64,000 bases of DNA from an uncultured Chitinophagaceae bacterium (GCA_903870685.1 CAIQDX010000040.1:1-64000); one strand, 5' to 3'; positions 16,989 to 26,731 are shown, numbered from the stretch's first letter. Notes: generated by a model from the letters alone, not told the origin. A program made the numbers and translations.

Positions 16989-17786
16989 TTACCACTGATT
17001 ATCGCCGCCAATTAAACTACCCAAACCACCAAGTACACTTCCTTCTTCTCTTTTAGATACAGTTGCATAGCGTAAAATTCTTCCTGCCAAACGACTGATC
17101 GGTAAACTCTGAATCCATACAATGCCCGGTCCTGTTAGTGTTGCAAAGAATACACCTTCGCCACCAAATAAAGTATTTTTAATGCCGCCAACAAATTGGA
17201 TATCGTAATTAACCGTTGAAGTAAAACCAACAATGCAACCCGTATCAATTTTTAATACCTCACCGGCTTGTAATTCTTTTTGTTGCACATAACCACTTGC
17301 ATGCATGAAAGCCATGCCATCGCCTTCTAATTTTTCCATAATAAAACCTTCACCACCAAATAAACCTGTTCCTAATTTTTTTTGAAATTCGATACCAATG
17401 CTAACACCTTTTGCTGCGCAGAGAAATGCATCCTTCTGACAAATGATTCTGTTACCGAGTTGTTGCAAGTTTAACGGAATGATTTTTCCGGGATAAGGCG
17501 ATGCAAAACTTACATGTTTTTTTCCCTGACCAATATTTGTGTAAGCAGTCATAAACATATTTTCGCCAACTAAAACTCTTTTACCTGCGTTCATTAATTT
17601 TCCTAATAATCCTGTGCCTTGATTATTACTTCCATCACCAAACATTGTTTCCATAGAAATACCATCATCCATCATCATAAATGCACCGGGCTCTGCAATG
17701 GCTGTTTCATTTGGATCGAGTTCTATTTCTACATATTGCATTTCTTCGCCGATAATGCGATAATCTATTTCGTGATTCTGTATCAT
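16989..17786 (-). CDS. AIM24 / TIGR00266 family protein
   Basis: 265 residues. Matches the bacterial TIGR00266 family, related to mitochondrial AIM24, made of repeated beta-strand units folded into a trimer-like barrel. Typical stretches are YVEIELDPNETAIAEPGAFMMMDDGISMET, then MTAYTNIGQGKKHVSFASPYPGKIIPL, and the repeated GTGLFGGEGFIMEKLEGDG / NTLFGGEGVFFATLTGPG pair. Biochemical role is unknown. It sits between the RND efflux gene, separated by a terminator, and the Crp-like gene. Confidence 0.9.
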   Translation of the reverse strand: MIQNHEIDYRIIGEEMQYVEIELDPNETAIAEPGAFMMMDDGISMETMFGDGSNNQGTGLLGKLMNAGKRVLVGENMFMTAYTNIGQGKKHVSFASPYPGKIIPLNLQQLGNRIICQKDAFLCAAKGVSIGIEFQKKLGTGLFGGEGFIMEKLEGDGMAFMHASGYVQQKELQAGEVLKIDTGCIVGFTSTVNYDIQFVGGIKNTLFGGEGVFFATLTGPGIVWIQSLPISRLAGRILRYATVSKREEGSVLGGLGSLIGGDNQW

Positions 17787-17814
17787 ATAATTTATTTTAA
17801 ATCAAAAATATTTT

Positions 17815-17860
17815 TCAAAAAATAAACGACCACTCTTTTTAAAGAACGGCCGTTTTTTTT
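17815..17860 (-). terminator. Terminator of the efflux operon
   Basis: On the minus strand AAACGGCC (17848-17855) pairs with GGTCGTTT (17824-17831) with one mismatch, with a further CTTT/AAAG pairing inside, followed by a T-rich run. It lies 29 bases after the stop codon of the RND gene. Confidence 0.7.
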
Positions 17861-17889
17861 ATAACCAAAACCAACTAATCAAATTTACA

Positions 17890-20800
17890 TTAAAACCAAC
17901 TACCAATGAATGCTTCATTCACTTTTTGTCCAATTAATTTCAGCGCTCTTTTCTTTATTTGAATGCGATGGCGAATCAATGCTGCAACCATTAGCGGTAA
18001 GAAAATAAAAGTTAATGGCGGTATACCCAACATGCTGATCCATTTTCCACCAAACATATTGCGCATTGGTCTTCTTAATCTTTCAGCAATTAAATACATA
18101 CTTGGTACAATTACCAACGTCATAAAAAATGCGAAAGATAAACCAAAGATGATGGTCCATGATAAAGGTTTCCAGAATCTTGCACTATCGCCACCAAAAT
18201 AAATATGCGGATTTAATTCGGAGAACATTTTTACAAAATCAATATTAAATCCAACGGCCAAAGGAATCAATGCAAGTATTGCTGCTAATGCAGTTAACAA
18301 CACAGGAATGATACGTGTTTTACCGGCTTGTATAACGGCTTCTCTTGTCTTCATTCCTCTTGCACGTAATTCGTCTGCAAACTCAATTACTAATATTCCA
18401 TTCTTCACAACAATGCCCGCTAATCCAACAATACCAATACCTGTCATTACAACCGATACTTCCATTTTTGTAAATGCAAAACCAAATAATACACCGATGA
18501 TGCTGAAAATAATTTCGGTTAAAATAATTACTGCTTTACTAACAGAATTAAATTGTAAAACAAGAATAAATAAAATTAATACCAACGCAATAACTAAAGC
18601 TTTTAAAAGGAATGCACCAGTTTCTGCTTGTTGTTCACCTTCGCCGGTTTGTTTGATGGTTACATTATCGGGTTTCTTTTTAAAATCTGCAAGATGATTT
18701 TTCAAAACAATATTTACAGATGTTGGTGTAAATCCGGAAAGAACATTTGAACGAAGTGTTATAACGCGTTTTTGGTTTTTACGTTTTACACTTCCTAAAG
18801 TACTGGTGTAATCTACTTTCACCAAATTGACAATTGGAATATGTTTTACCGCACCACCTGCAGCCATATCTCTAAACACAACATTCATGTTTAAGATATC
18901 AACCAAACTTTTTCTTTGTAAACTGTTATTGCGAATTTGAATTTTATATTCATCCTTACCATCTTTTATTTTTCCTGCTTCTTTTCCAAATAAAGCTGTT
19001 CGAATTTGCATGCCGATTTGCGCTGATGAAACACCTTCAATTAATGCACGTTGCCTATCAACAGTTAAAGTAATTTCAGGATTGGTTAAATCAATATCCA
19101 TTTTTAATTCTTCAACGCCGGGCACTTGAATAGAATCTAAATAATTTTTTAAACCAACTGCAGTTTTTATTAATTCATCAAACTCTTCGCTTCCGATTTC
19201 AATATTTACCGGAGGATCTGTAGGCGGTCCATTTCTTTCTTGGTCAACACTGATCTCTGCACCGGGTATGCCTTTCACAGCTTTTCGAATTGAGTCTAAA
19301 TAAATTCCTGTTTGAATACCATGACGTTTTTCAAACTCAACAAAAGAAATTTGTATTCTTCCTAATTCGCTACGAGTACTTCTATCGCCACTCATTGGAT
19401 CGCTTGCACCAACTGCAATATTGGTAATGATACTTTCAACAACAGGATTAGAAATATTTTTATCGTTGTCGATATTTAAAACTTTGTTGACACGATGTTC
19501 TAAAACATGTGTAACTGAATCAGTATAATCAACCGAAGTACCAACGGGTAATTTCAGATATACAAAAATAAAATTAGGATCACCTTTTGGAAAAAATACC
19601 ACCGGAACTTTTCTTGCCCCAAAGAAAATAAAAGAGATAATCAATAAAGCAAAAGTTGCAATCAATAATTGAACCGGCCTCCATCCTTTTAATGCCCAAC
19701 GCAATAAAGTTTCATAATGGTTCATGATCCATGGCAAACCATGATGTTGAAAATAATGAATGGCATCATCTAATAAATATCTGTTTAACAACATCAGCAA
19801 AGCAAACAGAATAAATAAATTTCCAAAGAAGGTAAAGTGCATCACATCAAATAAAATTCCACCAAGTAATAAAATCCAAAACACAGGATTTTTAAATATC
19901 CTTGATTTTTTTTCAATGAATTCATCATCTGCATGATTCATGAAATCAACTGCAAATACCGGGTTCATAATGAATGCAACAATCAATGATGCCGATAAAG
20001 TAAATATCAACATCGTTGGTAAATAGATCATGAATTTACCAATGATGCCCGGCCAAAATAATAATGGAAAGAATGGTGCTAATGTTGTTAATGTTCCTGC
20101 TAATACCGGAATAAAAACTTCGCCGGCAGCCATCATAGCAGATTTTTGCGAATTGATTTTTCCTTTTCCTTCAAAAAATATTCGATGTGTATTTTCAATT
20201 ACAACAATGGCATCATCTACAATAATTCCTAATCCAAATAATAATGCAAACAACACAATGAAGTTGAGTGTAACATGCGAGCCGGTAATTAAATCGGCTG
20301 CAGGTAAAAACATAAATGCAACAAACATACTCAACGGAACGCTTAGTGCCACAAAGAATGCATTGGTTACACCCATGAAGAACATGAGGATAAATAACAC
20401 TAAAATAAAACCAATGACAATTGAATTTACAAGATCATTAAATGATGTTCTTGTCTTTTGACTTGAGTCGCCGGTAATCACCACTTTTAAATCTTTCGGG
20501 AATAAAGTTTTTTGAAGCTCTGCAGTAACACGTTTAACATCATCGCTTGTTTCAATTAAATTTTCTCCTGCACGTTTAATTATGTTTAATGTAATTACAT
20601 CTTTACCATCTAATCGGCCATAACTTTCTGTTTCTTTAATTGTGTCTTTAATATTGGCAATATCTTTTAAATAAATTGGCGCACCTGATGTATTACGAAC
20701 AATAATTTTTTCAATATCAAATGCAGTTTTAAATTGTCCTTTTAATTGGATGTTGCGTTTCATATTTCCAACATCTAATAAACCACCCGAGATATCCATG

Positions 20801-21474
20801 TTCTCTCTAGAAACCGCACCAGCAATATCATCGAACGTAATATTGTTTGCCTGCATTCTGCTATTATCAACATTAATTTGAAACTCTCTTGTTGGGGCAC
20901 CTACTAAATCAACACGATTTATTTGCGATAACTCTTCTAATTTATCTTTCAGATCATCAGCAAATTTTTTCAATCTAACTATATCATAATCGCCACTCAC
21001 ATTTACATACATAATAGGTTGTTCGCTAAAACTAACTTCTAATGCAGTTGGTTCTTGAGTAAGATCGGTTGGTAGATCTTGTTTCGATTTATCAATCGCA
21101 TCTTTTACTTTTTGAATAGCAACATCTGTTTTAACATCAGTTTCAAATTCAACAGTAATGGCCGAATAATCTTGCTGTGATGTACTTGTAACCTTTTTAA
21201 TTTTTGCGCCTGTAATACCTTTGATTTGTTTTTCAATTGGTCGAGTTACCAAATTCTCCATGTCTTTCGGAGAATTACCAACATAAATTGTAGAAACATA
21301 AATTGTTGGAATAACAATATCGGGAAACTGTTCTTTCGGTAAAGTAACAAATTGAAATACGCCTGCCAGTGTAACAAACAACATCATTAAATAGATCGAT
21401 GTTTTGTTTTTTATACTCCAGGTTGTTGGTTTAAATTGTTTAAACTTATCAGTAAAGTTTTCTAATGCACTCAT
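17890..21474 (-). CDS. RND efflux transporter, inner membrane pump subunit
   Basis: 1194 residues, longer than the usual 1020-1060 for AcrB-type pumps. It begins with the first membrane helix (NKTSIYLMMLFVTLAGVFQF). TM4 holds the proton-relay pair in GLGIIVDDAIVVIENTHR, and the second half holds LAGIVVKNGILVIEFADELRARGM. The extra length is partly an insertion at about residues 520-600, between TM6 and TM7, with two or three hydrophobic helices (FWILLLGGILFDVMHFTFF, NLFILFALLMLLNRYLL), and partly a lengthened C terminus. It uses the proton gradient to export drugs, solvents or lipids; substrate unknown. Last gene of the TetR-TolC-MFP-RND operon. Confidence 0.95.
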   Translation of the reverse strand: MSALENFTDKFKQFKPTTWSIKNKTSIYLMMLFVTLAGVFQFVTLPKEQFPDIVIPTIYVSTIYVGNSPKDMENLVTRPIEKQIKGITGAKIKKVTSTSQQDYSAITVEFETDVKTDVAIQKVKDAIDKSKQDLPTDLTQEPTALEVSFSEQPIMYVNVSGDYDIVRLKKFADDLKDKLEELSQINRVDLVGAPTREFQINVDNSRMQANNITFDDIAGAVSRENMDISGGLLDVGNMKRNIQLKGQFKTAFDIEKIIVRNTSGAPIYLKDIANIKDTIKETESYGRLDGKDVITLNIIKRAGENLIETSDDVKRVTAELQKTLFPKDLKVVITGDSSQKTRTSFNDLVNSIVIGFILVLFILMFFMGVTNAFFVALSVPLSMFVAFMFLPAADLITGSHVTLNFIVLFALLFGLGIIVDDAIVVIENTHRIFFEGKGKINSQKSAMMAAGEVFIPVLAGTLTTLAPFFPLLFWPGIIGKFMIYLPTMLIFTLSASLIVAFIMNPVFAVDFMNHADDEFIEKKSRIFKNPVFWILLLGGILFDVMHFTFFGNLFILFALLMLLNRYLLDDAIHYFQHHGLPWIMNHYETLLRWALKGWRPVQLLIATFALLIISFIFFGARKVPVVFFPKGDPNFIFVYLKLPVGTSVDYTDSVTHVLEHRVNKVLNIDNDKNISNPVVESIITNIAVGASDPMSGDRSTRSELGRIQISFVEFEKRHGIQTGIYLDSIRKAVKGIPGAEISVDQERNGPPTDPPVNIEIGSEEFDELIKTAVGLKNYLDSIQVPGVEELKMDIDLTNPEITLTVDRQRALIEGVSSAQIGMQIRTALFGKEAGKIKDGKDEYKIQIRNNSLQRKSLVDILNMNVVFRDMAAGGAVKHIPIVNLVKVDYTSTLGSVKRKNQKRVITLRSNVLSGFTPTSVNIVLKNHLADFKKKPDNVTIKQTGEGEQQAETGAFLLKALVIALVLILFILVLQFNSVSKAVIILTEIIFSIIGVLFGFAFTKMEVSVVMTGIGIVGLAGIVVKNGILVIEFADELRARGMKTREAVIQAGKTRIIPVLLTALAAILALIPLAVGFNIDFVKMFSELNPHIYFGGDSARFWKPLSWTIIFGLSFAFFMTLVIVPSMYLIAERLRRPMRNMFGGKWISMLGIPPLTFIFLPLMVAALIRHRIQIKKRALKLIGQKVNEAFIGSWF

Positions 21475-21499
21475 AATTTTTCTTTTTTGTAATCAGCAT

Positions 21500-21570
21500 T
21501 TGTTCTTTGGTCATCGCCTGTTGCCTTCGCTTCTTCCAGTGGAAGAAGGGCACACTTGTACGTTCGGTAT
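21500..21570 (+). repeat. Hairpin and partial dispersed repeat (copy B) inside the efflux operon
   Basis: CTTCTTCC (21530-21537) and GGAAGAAG (21541-21548) form a perfect 8-bp hairpin with loop AGT. Directly after it GCACACTTGTAC (21550-21561) equals the 3' half of the dispersed core repeat. It lies in the 105-base gap between the MFP and RND genes. Confidence 0.55.
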
Positions 21571-21579
21571 TTTATTCAA

Positions 21580-22743
21580 CTATTTAAAATCGGTTGTAAT
21601 TGTTTGGCCTTCATACAAACTTTGAAATCCATCAATAATTAATTGGTCACCTTTTATTAAACCGGTTTTAATTTCAATTTTATCGCCATATAATTCTCCA
21701 ACTGTAACAGCTTTTTTATGTGCTGTTATTTTGCCGTTTGTGTTTACTGAAACCATCACAAATTTTCCTTTCTCATCTGTTTGTAAAGTATTTACCGGAA
21801 CGGTAATGGCATTGCTTGCAGCATAATCCTGAATTTGTAACAGTGCAATTTGATTTGGCCTCAAATCCTTATCTGCAGACACTTTCGCTTCAACATAAAA
21901 ACTTCTGCTATTGGCATCAATTAATTTTCCAGCAACGCTTACAACAGCATCGATTGATTTATTTAAGTCGGGCAACGTTATTTTTATTTTGCTTCCAACC
22001 TTTACTTTTTCTAAATAACTTTCCGGTACTTGTGCAACCACTTTCATGTTTTGTGTATTCACAATTTTAATTTGTGGACCGGCTGCAGTAACACCTGTAA
22101 ATAATTCGCCCACTCTAATATTTACATCGTCCAATTCGCCTTCGATATCGGCAGTTACATTTGTAAGCGAATGTTGTTCATTAACAAAAGAAATTTGTTT
22201 TTGAATATTGTCAACAGAGTTTTTTGCACTTATTAATTGCACTTCGGTGCCTATATTTTCTTTCCATAAATTTTGCTGACGCTGATACAGATCTTTTGCA
22301 AAATTTAATTGTGTTTGCAGTTGATCCAATTGTTTTTTAATAAGTGCATCATCAAGTTTTAAAAGTATTTGTCCTTTTTTTACATGATCACCCTTCTTCA
22401 CAAATAATTCTTTCACTAAACCGCCAACGCCATTTCGCGGAGCAGCATAAGCTACATTCACAGCATCAATTTTTCCTTGTAAGTCGATGTAATGTGTGAA
22501 TTGCTGCGGAACTATTTCATTAACTGATACTAATTTTGCTTTCTCTTCTTTTTTTGCAGAAGGATCTGCCAGAATTATTTCTGATTCTAGTTTCACAATG
22601 TCATCATTCAATTTTGTTTGCTGCTTTTTTAATTCCTCAAGCTTGGCTTTTTTTTCTTTTAAGTCAGCATCTGAATTTTTTCCAGTACAAGATGCTAATG
22701 AAATGCATGTTGCTATTAATATTATCCTTGCTATGTTTTGCAT
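21580..22743 (-). CDS. RND efflux periplasmic adaptor (membrane fusion protein), lipoprotein
   Basis: 387 residues. The lipobox SLASC at about residues 15-19 predicts a lipid-anchored protein. A coiled coil (DLKEKKAKLEELKKQQTKLNDDIVKLE) precedes the first half of the lipoyl-like domain (GGLVKELFVKKGDHVKKGQILLKLDD), a hairpin of helices, the second half with TADIEGELDDVNIRVGELFTG, and the beta barrel and membrane-proximal domains. It bridges the pump and the TolC protein. Gap to the TolC gene upstream is 27 bases. Confidence 0.93.
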   Translation of the reverse strand: MQNIARIILIATCISLASCTGKNSDADLKEKKAKLEELKKQQTKLNDDIVKLESEIILADPSAKKEEKAKLVSVNEIVPQQFTHYIDLQGKIDAVNVAYAAPRNGVGGLVKELFVKKGDHVKKGQILLKLDDALIKKQLDQLQTQLNFAKDLYQRQQNLWKENIGTEVQLISAKNSVDNIQKQISFVNEQHSLTNVTADIEGELDDVNIRVGELFTGVTAAGPQIKIVNTQNMKVVAQVPESYLEKVKVGSKIKITLPDLNKSIDAVVSVAGKLIDANSRSFYVEAKVSADKDLRPNQIALLQIQDYAASNAITVPVNTLQTDEKGKFVMVSVNTNGKITAHKKAVTVGELYGDKIEIKTGLIKGDQLIIDGFQSLYEGQTITTDFK

Positions 22744-22770
22744 AAAAATTATTTTATTTTTTGTTTTATT

Positions 22771-24108
22771 TTAATCAAGTTTTCCGATGGCTTTGTTATA
22801 ATCAACTTTTGCAATTACTGCGTCGTACAAGGCGCTGATATAATTTGTTTGTGCCGTGATCAGGTCGGTTTGTGCCGCAGTGATCTCGGTATTAGAACCT
22901 GTTCCTGCTTCGTATTTCTTTTTTGTTTGATCGTAAACAGATTCTGCCAAAACCATATTTTTCTTTTGAAAATCCATTGTTTCAATGGCTGACCTGAATT
23001 TTATTTTTGCTTGTTCAACATCACTATCAATCGATAATTTTAAATTATCAATATTGTTAACTGTTTGTTTTAATTCCAATCTCGATTGTTTGATTTTTGA
23101 ATCCTTATAAAAACCATCAAAAATGGGAACAGCGATATTTAATCCTACATACGAAGTAGTAAACCAATCACCATTACCAAAAAAATCAAAAGCGTTTCTT
23201 TGTGCATTTTTACTGTATGAACCGTTTAACGATAAAGTTGGATAATACGAAAGCTGGTATCTTTTAATATTATACTCGTTTAATTTTTTCATCACATTCA
23301 GATATTGAAATTCTTTTCTTTCGTTGTATTGATAACCAGTATCAATTAATCCGGTTTTAATTTGGTCGTCCGAAATTTTATCTGTTAAAACCAATTCTTC
23401 TTTAACCGGCATTCCCATTAAAGTTTTTAATCCGAGATAGCCGATCTCAATACTGTTCAAAGCTTTTCTTTTTTCTGTTTGCAGATTAGATAGCTGAACA
23501 GAAATTTTATCGATATCTAATTTTTCGGCAAAACCATTTTTATATAAAACGTTTGCATCGTGCAACATTTTATTAAGTCTATCGATATTTGCATCTAATA
23601 ATTCAATTTGCGTTTTGCTAACTACTAATTGATAATAGATCTTGTAAATATTTACTTTGATCGCTTCTTCAGTTACTTCAACACTTTTTTGTTGATATTC
23701 CATGGCAGCACTTCTTGCCTTTAAACCCACAAAAACCTGACCATCAAACAACAATTGCTGCAACTGAAAACCCGCATTGGCATTGTATTTTGTGCCAAAT
23801 TGTACGGCGCTGTAGGTGCCGGCAGGTTGACCAAAAAATTGTCCCGGAATCAATGTTGTTGGAATTTTTAAATAATCAGTAACACCGGTATTGGCAGAAA
23901 CAGTTGGTAATGCCGCTGACGTAATTCCACGGTTTGTTTGTTCCTGAATTTGAACATTCAACAAAGCATTTTTTACCTGTACATTATTTTTTTTAGCATA
24001 CTCAATACATTGCTGAATCGAGAATGTGTTTTTTTGTGCATGCAACAATGAAAATGGTGTTACACCGCAAATTAAAAACACAAATTTTGAAAATCGTCTT
24101 AACCTCAT
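22771..24108 (-). CDS. TolC family outer membrane channel of the efflux operon
   Basis: 445 residues with an N-terminal signal (KFVFLICGVTPFSLLHAQ). The mature part starts with the TolC hallmark FSIQQCIEYAKKNNVQVKNALLNVQIQEQ and has two outer-membrane-efflux-protein repeats. Located six bases after the TetR gene and before the adaptor, it is the outer membrane exit of this tripartite pump. Confidence 0.93.
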   Translation of the reverse strand: MRLRRFSKFVFLICGVTPFSLLHAQKNTFSIQQCIEYAKKNNVQVKNALLNVQIQEQTNRGITSAALPTVSANTGVTDYLKIPTTLIPGQFFGQPAGTYSAVQFGTKYNANAGFQLQQLLFDGQVFVGLKARSAAMEYQQKSVEVTEEAIKVNIYKIYYQLVVSKTQIELLDANIDRLNKMLHDANVLYKNGFAEKLDIDKISVQLSNLQTEKRKALNSIEIGYLGLKTLMGMPVKEELVLTDKISDDQIKTGLIDTGYQYNERKEFQYLNVMKKLNEYNIKRYQLSYYPTLSLNGSYSKNAQRNAFDFFGNGDWFTTSYVGLNIAVPIFDGFYKDSKIKQSRLELKQTVNNIDNLKLSIDSDVEQAKIKFRSAIETMDFQKKNMVLAESVYDQTKKKYEAGTGSNTEITAAQTDLITAQTNYISALYDAVIAKVDYNKAIGKLD

Positions 24109-24114
24109 AGTCTA

Positions 24115-24720
24115 TTATTTTTGTCTTTGTAATTTATATTTCTGAATTAATTTATGTCCTTTCGCTGTTGCTAATCCGTATAAAAAATTATCTGTTACTT
24201 CCCCAAGTATTTGTAGCAGATTGTGTTTGTTCAATGGAAATAATTCCGGATTGAAAATCAAAAAAACACTTGCCAATCTGAATCTCGAAAGAATATCAAT
24301 GTTTATTTCTTCTCGGTATAAACCTTCTGCAATGCCTCTTTCTAAATTATTTTTAATGATGCCATACATGAATTTATTCTTATGGTCGTTGAATTTTTTA
24401 AATGCTTTTGGATGATATTTTTCCAAATCAAAAATCAAAGCCGGATTCATGTGCGTAAGCATGTCCTGAACCATATCTACGGCAATAAAAATTTCATGAA
24501 CAGCATTTTCGCAATTATTCTGTTGTAAACTGCATTCTTTCTCGTTTCTATTAATCTCAATTCCAACAACACCTTCTACTAACGCATCTTTATCGGAATA
24601 ATATTGGTAAATAGTTTTTTTCGAAATGCCCAGATGTGCCGCAATTTCATCCATGCTTACACTTCTAACGCCGTAACGCATAAAAAGTTCATGGCTTTTA
24701 ATTAAAATTCTTTCCTGCAT
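24115..24720 (-). CDS. TetR family transcriptional regulator of the efflux operon
   Basis: 201 residues. The N-terminal HTH is typical (ERILIKSHELFMRYGVRSVSMDEIAAHLGISKKTIYQYYSDKDALV); the C-terminal helical ligand domain is family-variable. First gene of the operon, and it probably represses its own promoter: a 7-bp inverted repeat lies over that promoter (24750-24777). The start codon follows the promoter by 20 bases. Confidence 0.93.
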   Translation of the reverse strand: MQERILIKSHELFMRYGVRSVSMDEIAAHLGISKKTIYQYYSDKDALVEGVVGIEINRNEKECSLQQNNCENAVHEIFIAVDMVQDMLTHMNPALIFDLEKYHPKAFKKFNDHKNKFMYGIIKNNLERGIAEGLYREEINIDILSRFRLASVFLIFNPELFPLNKHNLLQILGEVTDNFLYGLATAKGHKLIQKYKLQRQK

Positions 24721-24740
24721 AGTTTTTTATAAAAGAGCTG

Positions 24741-24771
24741 CAAAACTATGGAAACTATTTTCGTGACCAAA
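24741..24771 (-). promoter_or_regulatory. Promoter of the TetR-TolC-MFP-RND operon
   Basis: On the minus strand TTTG (24768-24771), 19 bases, then TAGTTTTG (24741-24748), a full match to TAnnTTTG at ideal spacing. Transcription would start near 24736, about 16 bases before the TetR ATG. Confidence 0.75.
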
Positions 24772-24777
24772 GTTTCC
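24750..24777. promoter_or_regulatory. Probable TetR operator
   Basis: GGAAACT (24750-24756) and AGTTTCC (24771-24777) form a perfect inverted repeat with 14 bases between. It spans the spacer and -33 box of the operon promoter, so a bound repressor would block RNA polymerase. Position next to the TetR gene suggests autoregulation; binding is inferred. Confidence 0.6.
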
Positions 24778-24916
24778 GAAAGATTTATTTATTAAATTAT
24801 TGTTAAGCGGCAATTATTTTGGATGAGTGAACAACAATTTGCAACTTGTAATCAGCAAATCGGCGTTTGGTAAACAAATTATTCTTTCTATCTTACTTTA
24901 TTGTAAACTTTGCAAC

Positions 24917-25573
24917 ATGAATAAAAAGTCGGCGAAACTTGGTTTGCGTGCAATCTTCAAAAAAATATTGCAATATTTCCTGCAAGGCTTGGTAGTATTG
25001 GCTCCCATCGGTATTACTATTTGGGTAGTATTGGCTTTGTTTAATTTTGTTGATGATATTTTGCCCAATATTCTGCATGTTTTTTTGCCCGATTTTATGC
25101 AAAAAGATGGTAATGGTAATTTGAAAAAAATTCCGGGGCTTGGTTTTATTGTTGTTATTGTAATTGTATTGTTGGTGGGAAGAGTTTCTTCTTCATTCAT
25201 CTTTTCTAAACTAGTAAACGCTTTAGATTCTTTTTTAGAAAACACACCTGGCGTTAAATTTATTTATTCATCGGTCAAAGATTTTTTTGAAGCATTTGCA
25301 GGCAATAAAAAGAAATTCGATAAACCTGTTTTGGTAAATGTGGATGCTACAAATGTTTGGCGTGTTGGTTTCATTACACAAAAAAATGCAGATCATTTCG
25401 AGATCATCGATCATGTTGTGGTGTATGTTCCTCATTCGTATGCCATCAGCGGCATCACATATATTGTTCCCCGACAAAATGTTCGCATCCTGAATAATAT
25501 TACAGCATCGGAAGCAATGAAATTCGCTGTAAGTGGCGGTGTTACTGATGTTGGCGATCAATCAGCATCTTAA
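24917..25573 (+). CDS. DUF502 family membrane protein
   Basis: 218 residues. Two transmembrane helices near the N terminus (LQGLVVLAPIGITIWVVLALFNFVDDIL and GLGFIVVIVIVLLVGRVSSSFIF) and the family signature NTPGVKFIYSSVKDFFEAF, followed by a soluble C-terminal part with VYVPHSYAISGITYIVPRQNV. Family function is unknown. I chose ATG 24917 (MNKKSAKLGLRAIFKK); the in-frame ATG at 24827 adds 30 residues unlike the family. AAACTTTG (24905-24912) ends five bases before this ATG, the same layout as for merC and the inositol phosphatase gene. Confidence 0.88.
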   Translation: MNKKSAKLGLRAIFKKILQYFLQGLVVLAPIGITIWVVLALFNFVDDILPNILHVFLPDFMQKDGNGNLKKIPGLGFIVVIVIVLLVGRVSSSFIFSKLVNALDSFLENTPGVKFIYSSVKDFFEAFAGNKKKFDKPVLVNVDATNVWRVGFITQKNADHFEIIDHVVVYVPHSYAISGITYIVPRQNVRILNNITASEAMKFAVSGGVTDVGDQSAS

Positions 25574-25621
25574 CAAAATCATTCTTTTCATTTTATTTAT
25601 CTTGCGGACTTAGATCAAACA

Positions 25622-26692
25622 ATGAAAAAATATAATTTTAATTCAGGCCCGTCAATTCTTCCGGATGAAGTATTAGCTCAGGCAGCTAGGGCAATTCTTG
25701 AGTTCAATGGAATTGGTTTATCAATTTTAGAAATTGGTCATCGCTCAACATGGTTTGTTGATGTAATTGAAGAAGCCAGAAGTTTGGTGAAAGAATTAAT
25801 GCAATTGAATGATGAGTATGAAGTTTTGTTTTTGCATGGGGGTGCTACAACACAGTTCATGCAAGTGCCAATGAATTTATTGGATGATGGAGAAACTGCA
25901 GCATATTGCGACAATGGTATTTGGGGAAGTAAAGCTGTTAAAGAAGCTTCGCTATTTGGGAATGTAGTAGTTGCAGCATCTTCAAAAGACAAGAATCATA
26001 CTTATATCAATAAGGATCTTAAAATTCCTACTGATAGCAAATATGTACACATCACTACAAACAATACTGTTGAAGGAACTCAATGGCATAGTTTTCCAGA
26101 TACAAAAATTCCGTTGGTTGCAGATATGAGTAGTGATATTTTTAGTCGTCCAATTAATTTTAAAAAGTTCTCTCTTATTTATGCCGGGGCACAAAAAAAC
26201 ATGGGAGCAGCGGGAGTAAATCTTTTAGTTGTAAAAAAGGATTTATTGGGAAAAATTAAACGTCCTATTCCTGTGATCATGGATTACCGGAAACATATTG
26301 AAGCAAAATCTTTATTAAATACGCCACCTGTATTTGCAGTGTATGTTGCATTACTAACATTGCGTTGGATAAAAAATGAAGGTGGCTTAAAAGAAATGGA
26401 AAGAAGAAGTATCGAAAAAGCAAACCTTTTGTATTCAACTATTGATTCGCTTCCAATATTTACTTCGCATATTGCAAAAGAAGATCGCAGTAATATGAAC
26501 GCTGTTTTCTTTTTAACCGATCCTAAACATGAAGAACCTTTCTTGGAATTATGTAAAAATGAAGGAATGGTTGGAGTGAAAGGTTATAGAACAGTTGGTG
26601 GCATAAGAGTGAGCATGTACAATGCTTTATCATTAGAAAGTGTTCAGGCATTTTGCGATCTGGCAAAACGCTTTGCTGCAAAGCATAAATAA
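25622..26692 (+). CDS. serC: Phosphoserine aminotransferase
   Basis: 356 residues. Converts 3-phosphohydroxypyruvate and glutamate to phosphoserine (and acts likewise in pyridoxine synthesis where that route exists). Recognised by YNFNSGPSILPDEVLAQA at the start, ILEIGHRS, FLHGGATTQFMQVPMNLL, the ADMSSDIFSRPI block and YAGAQKNMGAAGVNLLVV with the PLP lysine in AQKN. Followed after 39 bases by a DUF1015 gene, a pairing often seen in Bacteroidota. serA is not in the window. Confidence 0.97.
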   Translation: MKKYNFNSGPSILPDEVLAQAARAILEFNGIGLSILEIGHRSTWFVDVIEEARSLVKELMQLNDEYEVLFLHGGATTQFMQVPMNLLDDGETAAYCDNGIWGSKAVKEASLFGNVVVAASSKDKNHTYINKDLKIPTDSKYVHITTNNTVEGTQWHSFPDTKIPLVADMSSDIFSRPINFKKFSLIYAGAQKNMGAAGVNLLVVKKDLLGKIKRPIPVIMDYRKHIEAKSLLNTPPVFAVYVALLTLRWIKNEGGLKEMERRSIEKANLLYSTIDSLPIFTSHIAKEDRSNMNAVFFLTDPKHEEPFLELCKNEGMVGVKGYRTVGGIRVSMYNALSLESVQAFCDLAKRFAAKHK

Positions 26693-26731
26693 TTGTAGGG
26701 TGAATTTTATTTTTAAATCAAACCAAGATTA

